Part shown: piece after piece, positions 16,768 through 24,877 of the stretch | Position numbering within the stretch: position 1 is the stretch's first letter | How the letters are laid out: every line of letters starts with the position of its first letter | Origin: an uncultured Acetatifactor sp. | GTDB lineage: Bacteria > Bacillota > Clostridia > Lachnospirales > Lachnospiraceae | Assembly (NCBI GenBank): GCA_910584375.1 | Contig: CAJUAH010000034.1 | Coordinates: 1 to 45,718, forward strand | Reading direction: 5' to 3' | Length of the DNA stretch: 45,718 nucleotides | Notes under the pieces: model-generated | What the model saw: the letters and a program-made list of their open reading frames with translations, nothing else | What the model was told of the DNA's origin: nothing | Databases searched by the model: none | Position numbers and translations under genes: made by a program

Positions 16768-18123
16768 CTATGACACGATATCTCTGTCGTCAAACACATC
16801 CCCGCACTCCGGGCAAAACTTGGGCGGATGGGCAGGGTCTTCCGGCTCCCAGCCACACTTGTCACACTTGTAGAGAGACGCGCCCGCGGGCTTTTTGCTG
16901 CCGCACTGCATACAGAACTTGCCCTGGTTCACCGTACCGCAGGTGCAGGTCCACCCGGCGTTCTCGGGCTTTTTGCTGCCGCACTCCTCACAGAATCTGC
17001 CCATGTTGTCCTTTTTGCCGCAGCTGCAGGTCCATCCCAGAACCGGAGACTGCATCCGAGGCGCCTGTGCCTGCTGCTGCGCGGGCTGTGGAGCCGCCGC
17101 CTGCTGAGCCTGCTGCTGCGCGCCCATGGCGTACAGCGCATTAGCGTCAAATCCGCCTGCCTGATTCGCCATATTCATACCCGCAAAGGCCATCATGGGG
17201 CCGGTGGCGGTATTGGACGCCGCCGCTTTCATGGCCTCCGCCTGCGCGCCCACCAGCGTGGCTGCCGCCATATTGGCGTTGCGCATCACCGCGGTCTTTT
17301 GCAGCTCCTTGATCATCTTCTCGTCGTCGTCCGGGATCTTCACGCTGTTGAAACCGATGGAAACGATCTCGATACCCCGCAGATTGCTCCACTTCTCGCT
17401 CAGCACCTCGTTGAGGGCCGCCGCCATCTGCTCCGTATTGCCTGCCAGCTCATAATAGCGGATCCCCATGGCGGAAATCTTGGCCAGCGCGGGCTGCAAT
17501 GCCGTAAGCAGTTCGGTCTTCAGCGTATTTAACAGCTCGGACTTATTATAATCATGAGTCACATTGCCGCTTACGTTCTTATAGAACAGCAGCGGGTCGG
17601 TGATCTTGAAGGAATACTGCCCGTTACATTTCACGGTGGTATCCACATCCAGACCGATATTGTTGTCCACGATACGGAAAGGGATGGGGCTGGCGGTGCC
17701 GAACAGATTGTTCATGACTTCCTTGATGTTAAAATAGTACACCCTCTGATCTTTGCCGGTATTGCCGCCAAAGGTAAATCGCTTGCCCACGTTTTTGAAG
17801 GTATTTACCACATTGTCGCCCAGATTGCCGTAAAACAGGCTGGGCTCCGTGGACGCGTCGTACACGAACTCACCCGCGTCCGCGCAGAACTCCACGATCT
17901 CTCCCTGATCCACGATGATCATGCATTGACCCTCGTTGACGGCAATGATGGAACCGCTGGTAATGATATTGTCCACGCCCTTGTTGCCGTTCTTGCCGGT
18001 CGTGCGGATCTTGCCTTTGGTCACCAGTATGTCGTTGGGCATGGCGTCGCAGTAAAAATACTCTCTCCACTGATCGGCCAGCATACTGTTGATAGTGTCT
18101 TTTGCCGCTTGAATTAAACCCAT
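16768..18123 (-). CDS. SPFH domain protein with C-terminal zinc ribbons (YdjI-like)
   Basis: The 451-residue product belongs to the SPFH/stomatin-like group typified by B. subtilis YdjI and often annotated 'virion core protein'. The SPFH part spans about 1-320. It includes GSIIAVNEGQCMIIVDQGEIVEF near the start, a coiled helix around KIPDDDEKMIKELQKTAVMRNANMAAATLVGAQAEAM, then an Ala/Gln-rich linker. Three CxC/CxxC zinc-ribbon units follow: GWTCSCG..FCEECG, GWTCTCG..FCMQCG and YKCDKCG..FCPECG. YdjI is linked to membrane-stress (PspA-like) functions and to membrane scaffolding. Here no pspA is visible, but a zinc-ribbon membrane protein follows. The start at 18123 has AGGAGG 8 nt upstream. Transcription diverges from the XRE gene. 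Confidence 0.85.
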   Translation of the reverse strand: MGLIQAAKDTINSMLADQWREYFYCDAMPNDILVTKGKIRTTGKNGNKGVDNIITSGSIIAVNEGQCMIIVDQGEIVEFCADAGEFVYDASTEPSLFYGNLGDNVVNTFKNVGKRFTFGGNTGKDQRVYYFNIKEVMNNLFGTASPIPFRIVDNNIGLDVDTTVKCNGQYSFKITDPLLFYKNVSGNVTHDYNKSELLNTLKTELLTALQPALAKISAMGIRYYELAGNTEQMAAALNEVLSEKWSNLRGIEIVSIGFNSVKIPDDDEKMIKELQKTAVMRNANMAAATLVGAQAEAMKAAASNTATGPMMAFAGMNMANQAGGFDANALYAMGAQQQAQQAAAPQPAQQQAQAPRMQSPVLGWTCSCGKKDNMGRFCEECGSKKPENAGWTCTCGTVNQGKFCMQCGSKKPAGASLYKCDKCGWEPEDPAHPPKFCPECGDVFDDRDIVS

Positions 18124-18373
18124 ATGTAACTCCTCCTGTTAGAATAAGGTTTTCGCATGTTTCCTCCCGACGCCTTTCGCCGGTACTGTATGTCCGACCG
18201 TTTTGACGTTCCGGCATGCCCTACGGCAGCGCGCCGTGTGGAAATATGCTGACTGCCGCGTCTGCCCTGCCCGGACAGCGCCGTTACAAATTCACGGTGA
18301 AAACTATTTTTATTTTAGCAGATTTCGGCGCATTCCTCAACTGTTTCGCACAAGATTTCCATAAATATTTTTC
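18124..18373. other. Divergent intergenic region between the SPFH and XRE genes
   Basis: The 335-bp gap runs to 18458. It carries the SPFH ribosome binding site near 18130 and the XRE promoter at 18374-18402. I found no clear promoter for the SPFH gene and no gene between. A 62-codon open frame at 18216-18404 has no ribosome binding site and overlaps the XRE promoter, so I do not call it. Confidence 0.4.
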
Positions 18374-18402
18374 TTTACAAAACAGGCAAAGTCCGATACA
18401 CT
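18374..18402 (+). promoter_or_regulatory. Predicted promoter of the XRE regulator gene
   Basis: TTTACA (18374-18379) and TACACT (18397-18402) are 17 bp apart and read toward the gene at 18459. Confidence 0.6.
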
Positions 18403-18458
18403 AAAAGCAGTTTGTTTTACCGTTACTGATATCTTACATTAGAAAGGTTAAAAACACC

Positions 18459-18944
18459 ATGGGCAAAAAAGCTACAAAAGCCGCTGATAATATGTATTAT
18501 CTCGCACGTTGCGAGGCCGCGGAGGGCAACGCCGACTTTTCCAGCCGTGAGAAAGCCGCGGAGATCATCGGTATAGACCGCACCCGTCTCGCCAGAATCG
18601 AGCTTGGCACCATCGCCCCCTATCCCGAAGAGGTCAAAGCCATGGCGGAGGCCTACAACACGCCGGAGCTGTGCAATTCCTACTGCGCCAAGGAGTGTCC
18701 CATCGGCAGAGGCAGCATACACGAAGTCACCATCGACGATTTTGACCGGCTGGCGCTGAAGGTGCTGGGCTCCCTCAAGGATATAGACGGACTGCGGGCC
18801 TCCCTGATCGCCATATCCGAGGACGGATATATCGACGAGTCCGAGAGACCCGCTTTTCAGCATATATTGGATTCCCTGGAGAAGATCAGCACCAACGCCA
18901 CGGCGCTGCGTCTCTGGGCCGAGAAAAATATCCGTTTAAAATAG
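18459..18944 (+). CDS. XRE-family helix-turn-helix regulator
   Basis: The 161-residue product has an XRE/Cro-type HTH in its first half: SSREKAAEIIGIDRTRLARIELGTIAPYPEEVKAMAEAYNTPEL, the usual five-helix layout. Cysteines follow in NSYCAKECPIGRG and could bind metal or sense redox. The second half (IDDFDRLALKVLGSLKDIDG.., EDGYIDESERPAFQHILDSLEKI) is helical and probably for dimerisation. The ATG at 18459 has AGAAAGG about 11 nt upstream, a weak spacing. The gene converges on the binding-protein gene with only 6 bp between the stops. Its target is unknown; autoregulation or control of the divergent SPFH gene are possible. Confidence 0.85.
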   Translation: MGKKATKAADNMYYLARCEAAEGNADFSSREKAAEIIGIDRTRLARIELGTIAPYPEEVKAMAEAYNTPELCNSYCAKECPIGRGSIHEVTIDDFDRLALKVLGSLKDIDGLRASLIAISEDGYIDESERPAFQHILDSLEKISTNATALRLWAEKNIRLK

Positions 18945-18950
18945 TACCTG

Positions 18951-19964
18951 CTATTTTTTCGCCTCCCGGGCAAAAACAGTGTTTACCAGATCCTCATAGG
19001 GTACGCGTTCGGACAGTACCCCGGAGTCTTCCAGAATATTCTGCAGCAGGTCAAAGGACGCCTTCTCAAAGACCAGATCCTCTTTCCACGTATCCTGATC
19101 ATAGTATCTGGAAACGATAGTCACCAGCGCCTGCTTGTCGGTCTCGGCAAACTGAGGCGCGATCACGTCCGCGATCTCCTGGGGGCTGTGACTGCGCACA
19201 TAATCCATTCCCTTTTGCAGGGCGTTGGTAAACGCCTGGATCACTTCGCCGTTCTTCTCGATATAACTCTTCTTGGCGCTGAACGCTGTGTAGGGCACAT
19301 AGCCGGAGTCCTCTCCCAGAGAGGCCACCACATAGCCGTCCCCTTTCTGCTCCAGCAGCGTGGCGTGGGGCTCAAATTCCACGGTAAAATCCGCGTCGCC
19401 GCCGGAGAAAGCCGCCGCGGTGGATCCGAAGTCAATGCTCTGGTCAATGCGCAGATCCGTGGCCGGGTCTATATTATTTTTCCGCAGGATATACTCAAAC
19501 ACCATCTGGGGCATCCCGCCGGCCCTGCCGCCCAGCACGTCCTGATCCCGCAGCATATCCCAACTAAAGTCGTCTATGGGCTCCCTGGACACCAGAAAGT
19601 TTCCCGCCCGCTGGGTCAATTGGGCGAAATTCACCACATAGTCGTCCGTCCCGCCCGCGTAGGTATAGATCGTGGATTCGCTGCCCATAAAGCCGATATC
19701 CGCGTCGCCGGTGAGTACCGCCGTCATGGTCTTATCCGCGCCAAAGCCTGTAACCAGCGTCACATCCAGGCCTTCCTCCCTGAAATACCCTTCCTCGATG
19801 GCCACATACATGGGCGCGTAAAAAATGGAATGGGCCACCTCGTTCAGTGTGACGGGCGTCAGCTTTTCGTCGCTGCCCACGCCCTCCCCGGGGCTGCCGC
19901 ATCCCGCCAGCATCCCCACCGCCAGCACTGCCGCCAGCGCCGCTTTTCCTCTCCCTTTTCTCAT
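18951..19964 (-). CDS. NMT1/SsuA/ThiY-like ABC transporter substrate-binding lipoprotein
   Basis: The 337-residue product begins with a lipoprotein signal peptide (basic start, hydrophobic core, lipobox LAGC with Cys22). The mature part is a type-2 periplasmic-binding fold of the NMT1/THI5-SsuA group. It has TPVTLNEVAHSIFYAPMYVAIEEGYFREEGLDVTLV at the start and DADIGFMGSESTIY near residue 90. The family delivers thiamine precursors, taurine, sulfonates or nitrate to ABC importers; the ligand cannot be read here. No permease or ATPase gene lies nearby, so it must share a transporter encoded elsewhere. The ATG at 19964 lies 12 nt after GGGAGG. It converges with the XRE gene. Confidence 0.88.
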   Translation of the reverse strand: MRKGRGKAALAAVLAVGMLAGCGSPGEGVGSDEKLTPVTLNEVAHSIFYAPMYVAIEEGYFREEGLDVTLVTGFGADKTMTAVLTGDADIGFMGSESTIYTYAGGTDDYVVNFAQLTQRAGNFLVSREPIDDFSWDMLRDQDVLGGRAGGMPQMVFEYILRKNNIDPATDLRIDQSIDFGSTAAAFSGGDADFTVEFEPHATLLEQKGDGYVVASLGEDSGYVPYTAFSAKKSYIEKNGEVIQAFTNALQKGMDYVRSHSPQEIADVIAPQFAETDKQALVTIVSRYYDQDTWKEDLVFEKASFDLLQNILEDSGVLSERVPYEDLVNTVFAREAKK

Positions 19965-20040
19965 AGGCTTTCATATCCTCCCTTTTCCTTATGGCTGATG
20001 CTCTATGTTATGTTTGCGGGAGGAAAAAAGTGACATATAC

Positions 20041-20069
20041 TTTACTTTATGTCTCAAAATATGTATACT
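20041..20069 (+). promoter_or_regulatory. Predicted promoter of the lipase gene
   Basis: TTTACT (20041-20046) and TATACT (20064-20069) have a 17-bp spacer. They place the start of transcription about 77 nt before the chosen ATG, which supports translation from 20153 and not from 19991. Confidence 0.6.
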
Positions 20070-20152
20070 GTTTTTATCAGAATTATGGCGCCGGCACAGT
20101 AACCAGGTCTCATAAAAGTCAATTATGCAGACGCAGGAAAGGAATCTTCGCG

Positions 20153-21511
20153 ATGTCAAAGCTACAAAAGATCACAGAATACGCACTGGGCAGCCTACTG
20201 GCGGTATTCGCCGTCAACTGCATGATGCCGGGGCAGGCCGTTCTGCCCGGCTTTCTCCGGGGGATGGCCCCCTGGCTGTTCCTGTTGCTGAATCTCTACC
20301 CGGCTCTGCCCATAGACCGCCCCTTCCCTTACCGGCTGGGCGTCTGCAACCGCGGCTGCAACCTGCTGGTAATCTTTGTCGTAAGCACGCTGGTCACCGT
20401 GCCGCTGGCCATCGCGGGGATGTGCGGCCTGCTGCCCGGTATCGCCCCTGTGTATTCGGGAAATATCCATTTCTGGCTGCTGCACTGCCTGCTGGTCTTT
20501 GGGGCGGAGTTCATCCTCTTCTGGAACGGTATGCTGCGGGTCTATCTTTCCTCCCAGCAGCTTGGCATACGCCTGCGGGTCATTGGCGTAATCTGCGGCT
20601 TTATCCCCATCGCCAATCTGGTCGTACTGTTCTGGATCATAGGCGTCGTATCCCGGGAAGTGGCCTTTGAGGGCCAAAGGGTACGGACGGTTCGCTCCCG
20701 CGCCGGAGAGGCGCTCTGTGCCACCCGCTATCCCGTCCTGATGGTGCACGGCGTATTTTTCCGGGATTTCCGGTATTTTAACTACTGGGGGCGCATCCCC
20801 CAGGCGCTGGAGGAGGAAGGTGCGAAAATATATTACGGGAACCACCAGTCCGCCGCCCCCGTATCCGCCAGCGGCCAGGAGATCGCGGAGCGTATCCTGG
20901 CCATCGTCCGGGAGACCGGCTGCGATAAGGTCAATATCATCGGACATTCCAAGGGCGGGCTGGATGCCCGGGCCGCCCTGCAGCTCCCGGGCGTCGCTGA
21001 GCATGTGGCCTCCCTGACTACCGTCAACACCCCCCACCGGGGCTGCGAGTTTGCCGACTACCTGCTGACGAAAATTCCCCAAAAGCAGCAGCAGGCCGTG
21101 GCGGATACCTACAACGCGGCGCTGCGGAAACTGGGAGACCCTGCCCCTGATTTTATCGGGGCCGTCAACAATCTGACCGCCTCCTTCTGCCGGGAGTTCA
21201 ACAAAGAGACCCCGGATGTGTCCGGCGTGTACTATCAGAGCGTGGGGTCCCGGTTAAACAGAGCCGGAGGCGGACGTTTCCCATTAAACTTTACCCATGT
21301 GCTGTGCCGCCACTTTGACGGCCCGAACGACGGGCTGGTGGGGGAACGCTCCTTCCCCTGGGGAGAATCCTACCGCTTTCTCACCGTCTCCGGTACCCGT
21401 GGTATCTCCCATGGGGACATGATCGACTTAAACCGCGAGAACGTGCCCGATTTTGACGTCCGGGAATTCTATGTGCAGCTTGTTCATGCGCTGAAAGAGC
21501 GGGGATTCTGA
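20153..21511 (+). CDS. Membrane-anchored alpha/beta hydrolase, lipase-like
   Basis: The 452-residue product has an N-terminal region of about five hydrophobic segments (residues 8-195). An alpha/beta-hydrolase domain follows. The oxyanion-loop motif is YPVLMVHGVFFRD, and the nucleophile elbow is GHSKGG with the catalytic Ser in NIIGHSKGGLDARAAL. Then come TTVNTPHRGCEFADYL and a likely acidic/His end (HFDGPNDGLVG, SHGDMIDL). This matches triacylglycerol lipase/PGAP1-like esterases. Fusion to several membrane spans suggests it acts on membrane or extracellular lipid esters. The start is 20153, with AGGAAAGGA 9 nt upstream; the longer frame back to 19991 runs through the promoter. The stop lies in the loop of a strong hairpin (21496-21531). 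Confidence 0.85.
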   Translation: MSKLQKITEYALGSLLAVFAVNCMMPGQAVLPGFLRGMAPWLFLLLNLYPALPIDRPFPYRLGVCNRGCNLLVIFVVSTLVTVPLAIAGMCGLLPGIAPVYSGNIHFWLLHCLLVFGAEFILFWNGMLRVYLSSQQLGIRLRVIGVICGFIPIANLVVLFWIIGVVSREVAFEGQRVRTVRSRAGEALCATRYPVLMVHGVFFRDFRYFNYWGRIPQALEEEGAKIYYGNHQSAAPVSASGQEIAERILAIVRETGCDKVNIIGHSKGGLDARAALQLPGVAEHVASLTTVNTPHRGCEFADYLLTKIPQKQQQAVADTYNAALRKLGDPAPDFIGAVNNLTASFCREFNKETPDVSGVYYQSVGSRLNRAGGGRFPLNFTHVLCRHFDGPNDGLVGERSFPWGESYRFLTVSGTRGISHGDMIDLNRENVPDFDVREFYVQLVHALKERGF

Positions 21512-21531
21512 TTACCCGGAATCTCCGCTCT
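21496..21531. terminator. Hairpin at the end of the lipase gene
   Basis: Thirteen base pairs (21496-21508 with 21519-21531, one G-U) enclose a 10-nt loop that starts with the stop codon. No T-run follows, so termination is uncertain. A second hairpin (21554-21560 with 21566-21572) lies between the lipase and the EAL gene, which converge. Confidence 0.4.
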
Positions 21532-21601
21532 CCTGTATCTGCAATATGCTCCCCCGTTTCTTTGCGAAACGGCCTTTGCCGTGAGCAATTAGAAGTATTT
21601 C

Positions 21602-24016
21602 TCACTCTATCCACTGTTCAAATTCCATGATGGGCACCGGCTTGGAGAACACGTACCCCTGGGCCTTGTCATAGCCGTAATCCCGCAGGAAATCCACCTG
21701 TTTCTGAGTCTCCACGCCCTCGAAAATAATATCCTTGCCCGCTGCCCTCACCAGCTGGCCGATCCGGTTTATATACTGCTGCTCCTGATCCGTCTCATAG
21801 TGGTCGATAAAGCTCTTATCCACCTTGACGATATCCACATTGGCGTCTATCAGCATTCCCAGGGAGGAATAGCCGATACCGAAATCATCCATCGCAATCT
21901 TCAATCCATGTTCCCGCAGTCTGGTCATCTGTTCCACCATGCCCACAGCATTGCCGGAGATGCAGCTCTCTGTCACTTCTATCTCGATGTACTGGGACTC
22001 CACCTCGTATTCCCGCAGCATCGCCATCACCTTGTCACAGAAATGCGCGTCCCTGAAATGCACCCGTGAGAAATTGACAGAAATGGGAACCCTTTTCCGG
22101 CCCTCCTCCTTCCAGCGCCGCAGACTCTCCAGAACCTGCCGGAACACACAGAAGTCCACATTGACGATATAACCCACCTCTTCCAGCACCGGTATGAACT
22201 GATCGGGATATTTCAGCGAGCCGTCCTCGTTGTGCCATCTGACCAGCGCCTCCGCACCCACTACTTCGCCTGTCTTCATGGAGAACTTGGGCTGCAGATA
22301 GGCCTCCACATCCCCCTTGTCTATGGCGTCGTGGATGCTGGCCACCACTTTGATCTTGTCCGCCCGTGTCTGCCGCAGACGGTCTGTATACACCGCCACA
22401 TGGTTGAGATAATCTTTCTTGATCGTCTTTCTGGCATGGTTGGCGGCGTCTATCATTGTAAAGACCTCCACCTCCGGATTCTCTATATAATACATGCCCG
22501 CCCGTACCTGCAAATCCCCCATGGGATACCGATGCTGCAGATATTCGGAAAAACGGTTCATCGAATGTCTGACCTGCGTCTCCAGGCTTTCCCTGCTGTC
22601 CCCTGTGACCAGCACCACAAAACGGTCGGCATACACCCTTCCACAGATACAGCGTTTGGCATTCATATACCGCAGCCATCTGGCCACATCCTTTAACAGC
22701 TGATTCCCCTCGCTGTAGCTGAAATTCTCGTTCAGATAGGCAAAATTGCTGATATCCATATATACCATGGCATATGTGAGGCGTGAATCGCACTGATACA
22801 GGGTACGGCGCACTTCCTTCTGAAACGCCTCATAGTGATACAGCCCTGTCAGCTCATCCCGCCGCATGACCTCGATATGTTCCTGATTCTTCCTGTTCTG
22901 GAAACGCAACGCCACAAAGGAACTGATTACCCTGCTGAGCTGAATCAGCGTACTCCGCTCCTCCTCCGTCATCCCTTCTACCGCCTGTTTCCTGTTACAG
23001 GTCATATAACCGATGGAATTGCCGTTGCCGGATAACAGCAGATTGATAAAGCTGCCAATCTGTTTTCCTCGGAAAAAGGCCATATCCTTCTCCGTATAAC
23101 CGCCCTTCTCCACATCGCAGGTCAGATTGATGCCGTCTATGTCAAAACCCGAAAAGAAATCGTCCCATATATCGAAAGTGTTGATCTCCTCCGGGTGCCG
23201 CACCACACCCTCGTCCCTGCGCCATTTGTTCGTCACCATGGTGCTGTTGTCATGAATAAACTCCGATATCAGCACCTCGTCATATCCGAAATGCAGACCG
23301 ATCTGCTTAGCCAGCATATCCAGGCTGCTGTCCAGATCCGTGGTATCCGACAGCAGACTTACGGCAAAAGCAATAAAACGGCTGCCATGCCGGAACATCT
23401 TTTCCTCGTCCAGCACCTCCGTCATCATGTTCTCTTCCGTGCGGCCATCCTCTCCCGCCATGTCTTCCCCGTACACCGCAAAAGGAACATGACATCTAAG
23501 CCCGTACCCCACCGCCCGGCTGCACCGGGAAAAGATCTGCCCCAAGTCACGCTCCTGCGGCGGCACATGATATATGCCCATGGTCACGTCGCACCGCAGC
23601 TTTTCCCGCCGCCCAAAAAATCTGTCCTGCAGTTTCTCCCGCACCAGGCGGCAATGCTCCTCCACCTCCCGCGCGTCCTCCCACTGCACAAACGCCAGCA
23701 AAGCGTCTTTCCCCATCCGGCTAAGCACCACGCAATCCAATGACTGAAAATAGCGTTGCAGAAGAAACGCCTGGTCCTCCAGCACCGCCATGGCAAAAGC
23801 AACACCGTATTCGTCCCGGATCCGGGAGATATTACTGACATACAGCATGACCACATGATAAAGCCCCTGAGATTCCGTCTCCAGTAGCTCCCCGATCTTT
23901 TCTTTGGCGGCAGCAAAGGTACAGAGGTTTGTCAGTATATCCAAGCTCTCCCTGCTCCTGCCGTCCTGTATCCTGTCAGGATCTATTCTGCTGTCCATCT
24001 GTCTCTCATCGCTCAT
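21602..24016 (-). CDS. GGDEF/EAL protein: predicted c-di-GMP phosphodiesterase with degenerate GGDEF
   Basis: The 804-residue product is cytoplasmic. An N-terminal region (about 20-160) looks like a diverged GGDEF domain. A GAF-like sensor follows (about 190-370), then a second GGDEF-like domain (RRDELTGLYHYEAFQKEV, MVYMDISNFAYLNENFSYSEGNQLL) in which the signature is replaced by VYADRF. The C-terminal EAL domain keeps the catalytic set: EALVRW, SVNFSR, EVTES, MDDFGIGYSS, KVDKSF and FEGVE. It should therefore hydrolyse cyclic-di-GMP while the GGDEF part may only bind GTP. The start at 24016 is chosen for GGAG 6 nt upstream; ATGs at 24028 and 24037 are alternatives. A consensus promoter lies at 24064-24093. 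Confidence 0.9.
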   Translation of the reverse strand: MSDERQMDSRIDPDRIQDGRSRESLDILTNLCTFAAAKEKIGELLETESQGLYHVVMLYVSNISRIRDEYGVAFAMAVLEDQAFLLQRYFQSLDCVVLSRMGKDALLAFVQWEDAREVEEHCRLVREKLQDRFFGRREKLRCDVTMGIYHVPPQERDLGQIFSRCSRAVGYGLRCHVPFAVYGEDMAGEDGRTEENMMTEVLDEEKMFRHGSRFIAFAVSLLSDTTDLDSSLDMLAKQIGLHFGYDEVLISEFIHDNSTMVTNKWRRDEGVVRHPEEINTFDIWDDFFSGFDIDGINLTCDVEKGGYTEKDMAFFRGKQIGSFINLLLSGNGNSIGYMTCNRKQAVEGMTEEERSTLIQLSRVISSFVALRFQNRKNQEHIEVMRRDELTGLYHYEAFQKEVRRTLYQCDSRLTYAMVYMDISNFAYLNENFSYSEGNQLLKDVARWLRYMNAKRCICGRVYADRFVVLVTGDSRESLETQVRHSMNRFSEYLQHRYPMGDLQVRAGMYYIENPEVEVFTMIDAANHARKTIKKDYLNHVAVYTDRLRQTRADKIKVVASIHDAIDKGDVEAYLQPKFSMKTGEVVGAEALVRWHNEDGSLKYPDQFIPVLEEVGYIVNVDFCVFRQVLESLRRWKEEGRKRVPISVNFSRVHFRDAHFCDKVMAMLREYEVESQYIEIEVTESCISGNAVGMVEQMTRLREHGLKIAMDDFGIGYSSLGMLIDANVDIVKVDKSFIDHYETDQEQQYINRIGQLVRAAGKDIIFEGVETQKQVDFLRDYGYDKAQGYVFSKPVPIMEFEQWIE

Positions 24017-24063
24017 AGTTCTCTCCATTATCCGCATAAAACGGATAATATTACCTATCCTTA

Positions 24064-24093
24064 ATTATAGTCTCCGATGCATGGATTTGTCAA
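24064..24093 (-). promoter_or_regulatory. Consensus promoter of the GGDEF/EAL gene
   Basis: On the minus strand TTGACA (24093-24088) and TATAAT (24069-24064) are both perfect, with an 18-bp spacer. The predicted leader is about 40 nt, too short for a c-di-GMP riboswitch. Confidence 0.8.
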
Positions 24094-24202
24094 CTAAATG
24101 GTCCTATTTTACTATTTTTTTGTGGTTTTTGCCTTATAAACTTCTGGCTCTCCGCGGATTCCTATGGTAGAATACCCTTATCAAACGCACAGGAGGTACC
24201 CC

Positions 24203-24877
24203 ATGGCAGGCACAATCACCCATCTGGTCATCGCCGACCGGCTGCTCGAACCTTTACAGATACGCCGCCCCGCGCTGTTTTACTGCGGCAACCTGGCTCC
24301 CGACGCCATCATGGCCCGGGAGGGCTATCAGAGAGAGATGAAGAGACATACCCACTTCAAGGACGGTATACGCCTGCGGGACCTCCATCTCCCCCGGTGC
24401 CTGGCCCAATACCGCCGCGCCTTTCAGTCTTTTACAGACCGATTTCTCCGACCGGACAGCCCCGACTGCGAGCTGTATCTGGGCTATGTGACCCATATAC
24501 TGGCGGACGAGGTCTTCATCCTGACCCTGCGGGACGCCCATGTGAGGAGGCTGGCGGCGGAGGGCCGGGATCCCGACGATCCGGCGTACTTTGCGGCTTT
24601 TGGCCGGGATGTGGACTTAAACGACTGGCAGCTGGTACGGGAGTACGCCTTTCGGTATCCCATGCCCGACATCCTGCTCCAGGAACAGAACTACGAGATC
24701 CCGGGCTATATCACCCGCCGGGAGCTGCAAAGCAGCAAAGCCTTTATCATCGAGAAAAACTTTCTGACTCCCCACGAAAAACGGGAACCGGAAGTCTTTT
24801 CCTATGCGGAAAACACCCGGTTCATCGAGGACGCCTGCCTCTACATCCAAAAAGCGATCAGGGACTGGACCTCATAG
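24203..24877 (+). CDS. Zinc-dependent phospholipase C-like protein
   Basis: The 224-residue product starts with AGTITHLVIADRLLEPL and FYCGNLAPDAI, the pattern of the Zn_dep_PLPC family (N-terminal His, then GNxxPD). HTHFKDG and LGYVTHILADEVF follow with further His/Asp residues that would complete a metal site. Bacterial members of this domain family are mostly uncharacterised hydrolases. There is no signal peptide, so it is probably cytoplasmic. The start is 24203 with AGGAGG 6 nt upstream. TAGAAT at 24170-24175 may be the -10 box. Its last 37 bp overlap, on the opposite strand, the end of the large membrane-protein gene. Confidence 0.75.
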   Translation: MAGTITHLVIADRLLEPLQIRRPALFYCGNLAPDAIMAREGYQREMKRHTHFKDGIRLRDLHLPRCLAQYRRAFQSFTDRFLRPDSPDCELYLGYVTHILADEVFILTLRDAHVRRLAAEGRDPDDPAYFAAFGRDVDLNDWQLVREYAFRYPMPDILLQEQNYEIPGYITRRELQSSKAFIIEKNFLTPHEKREPEVFSYAENTRFIEDACLYIQKAIRDWTS

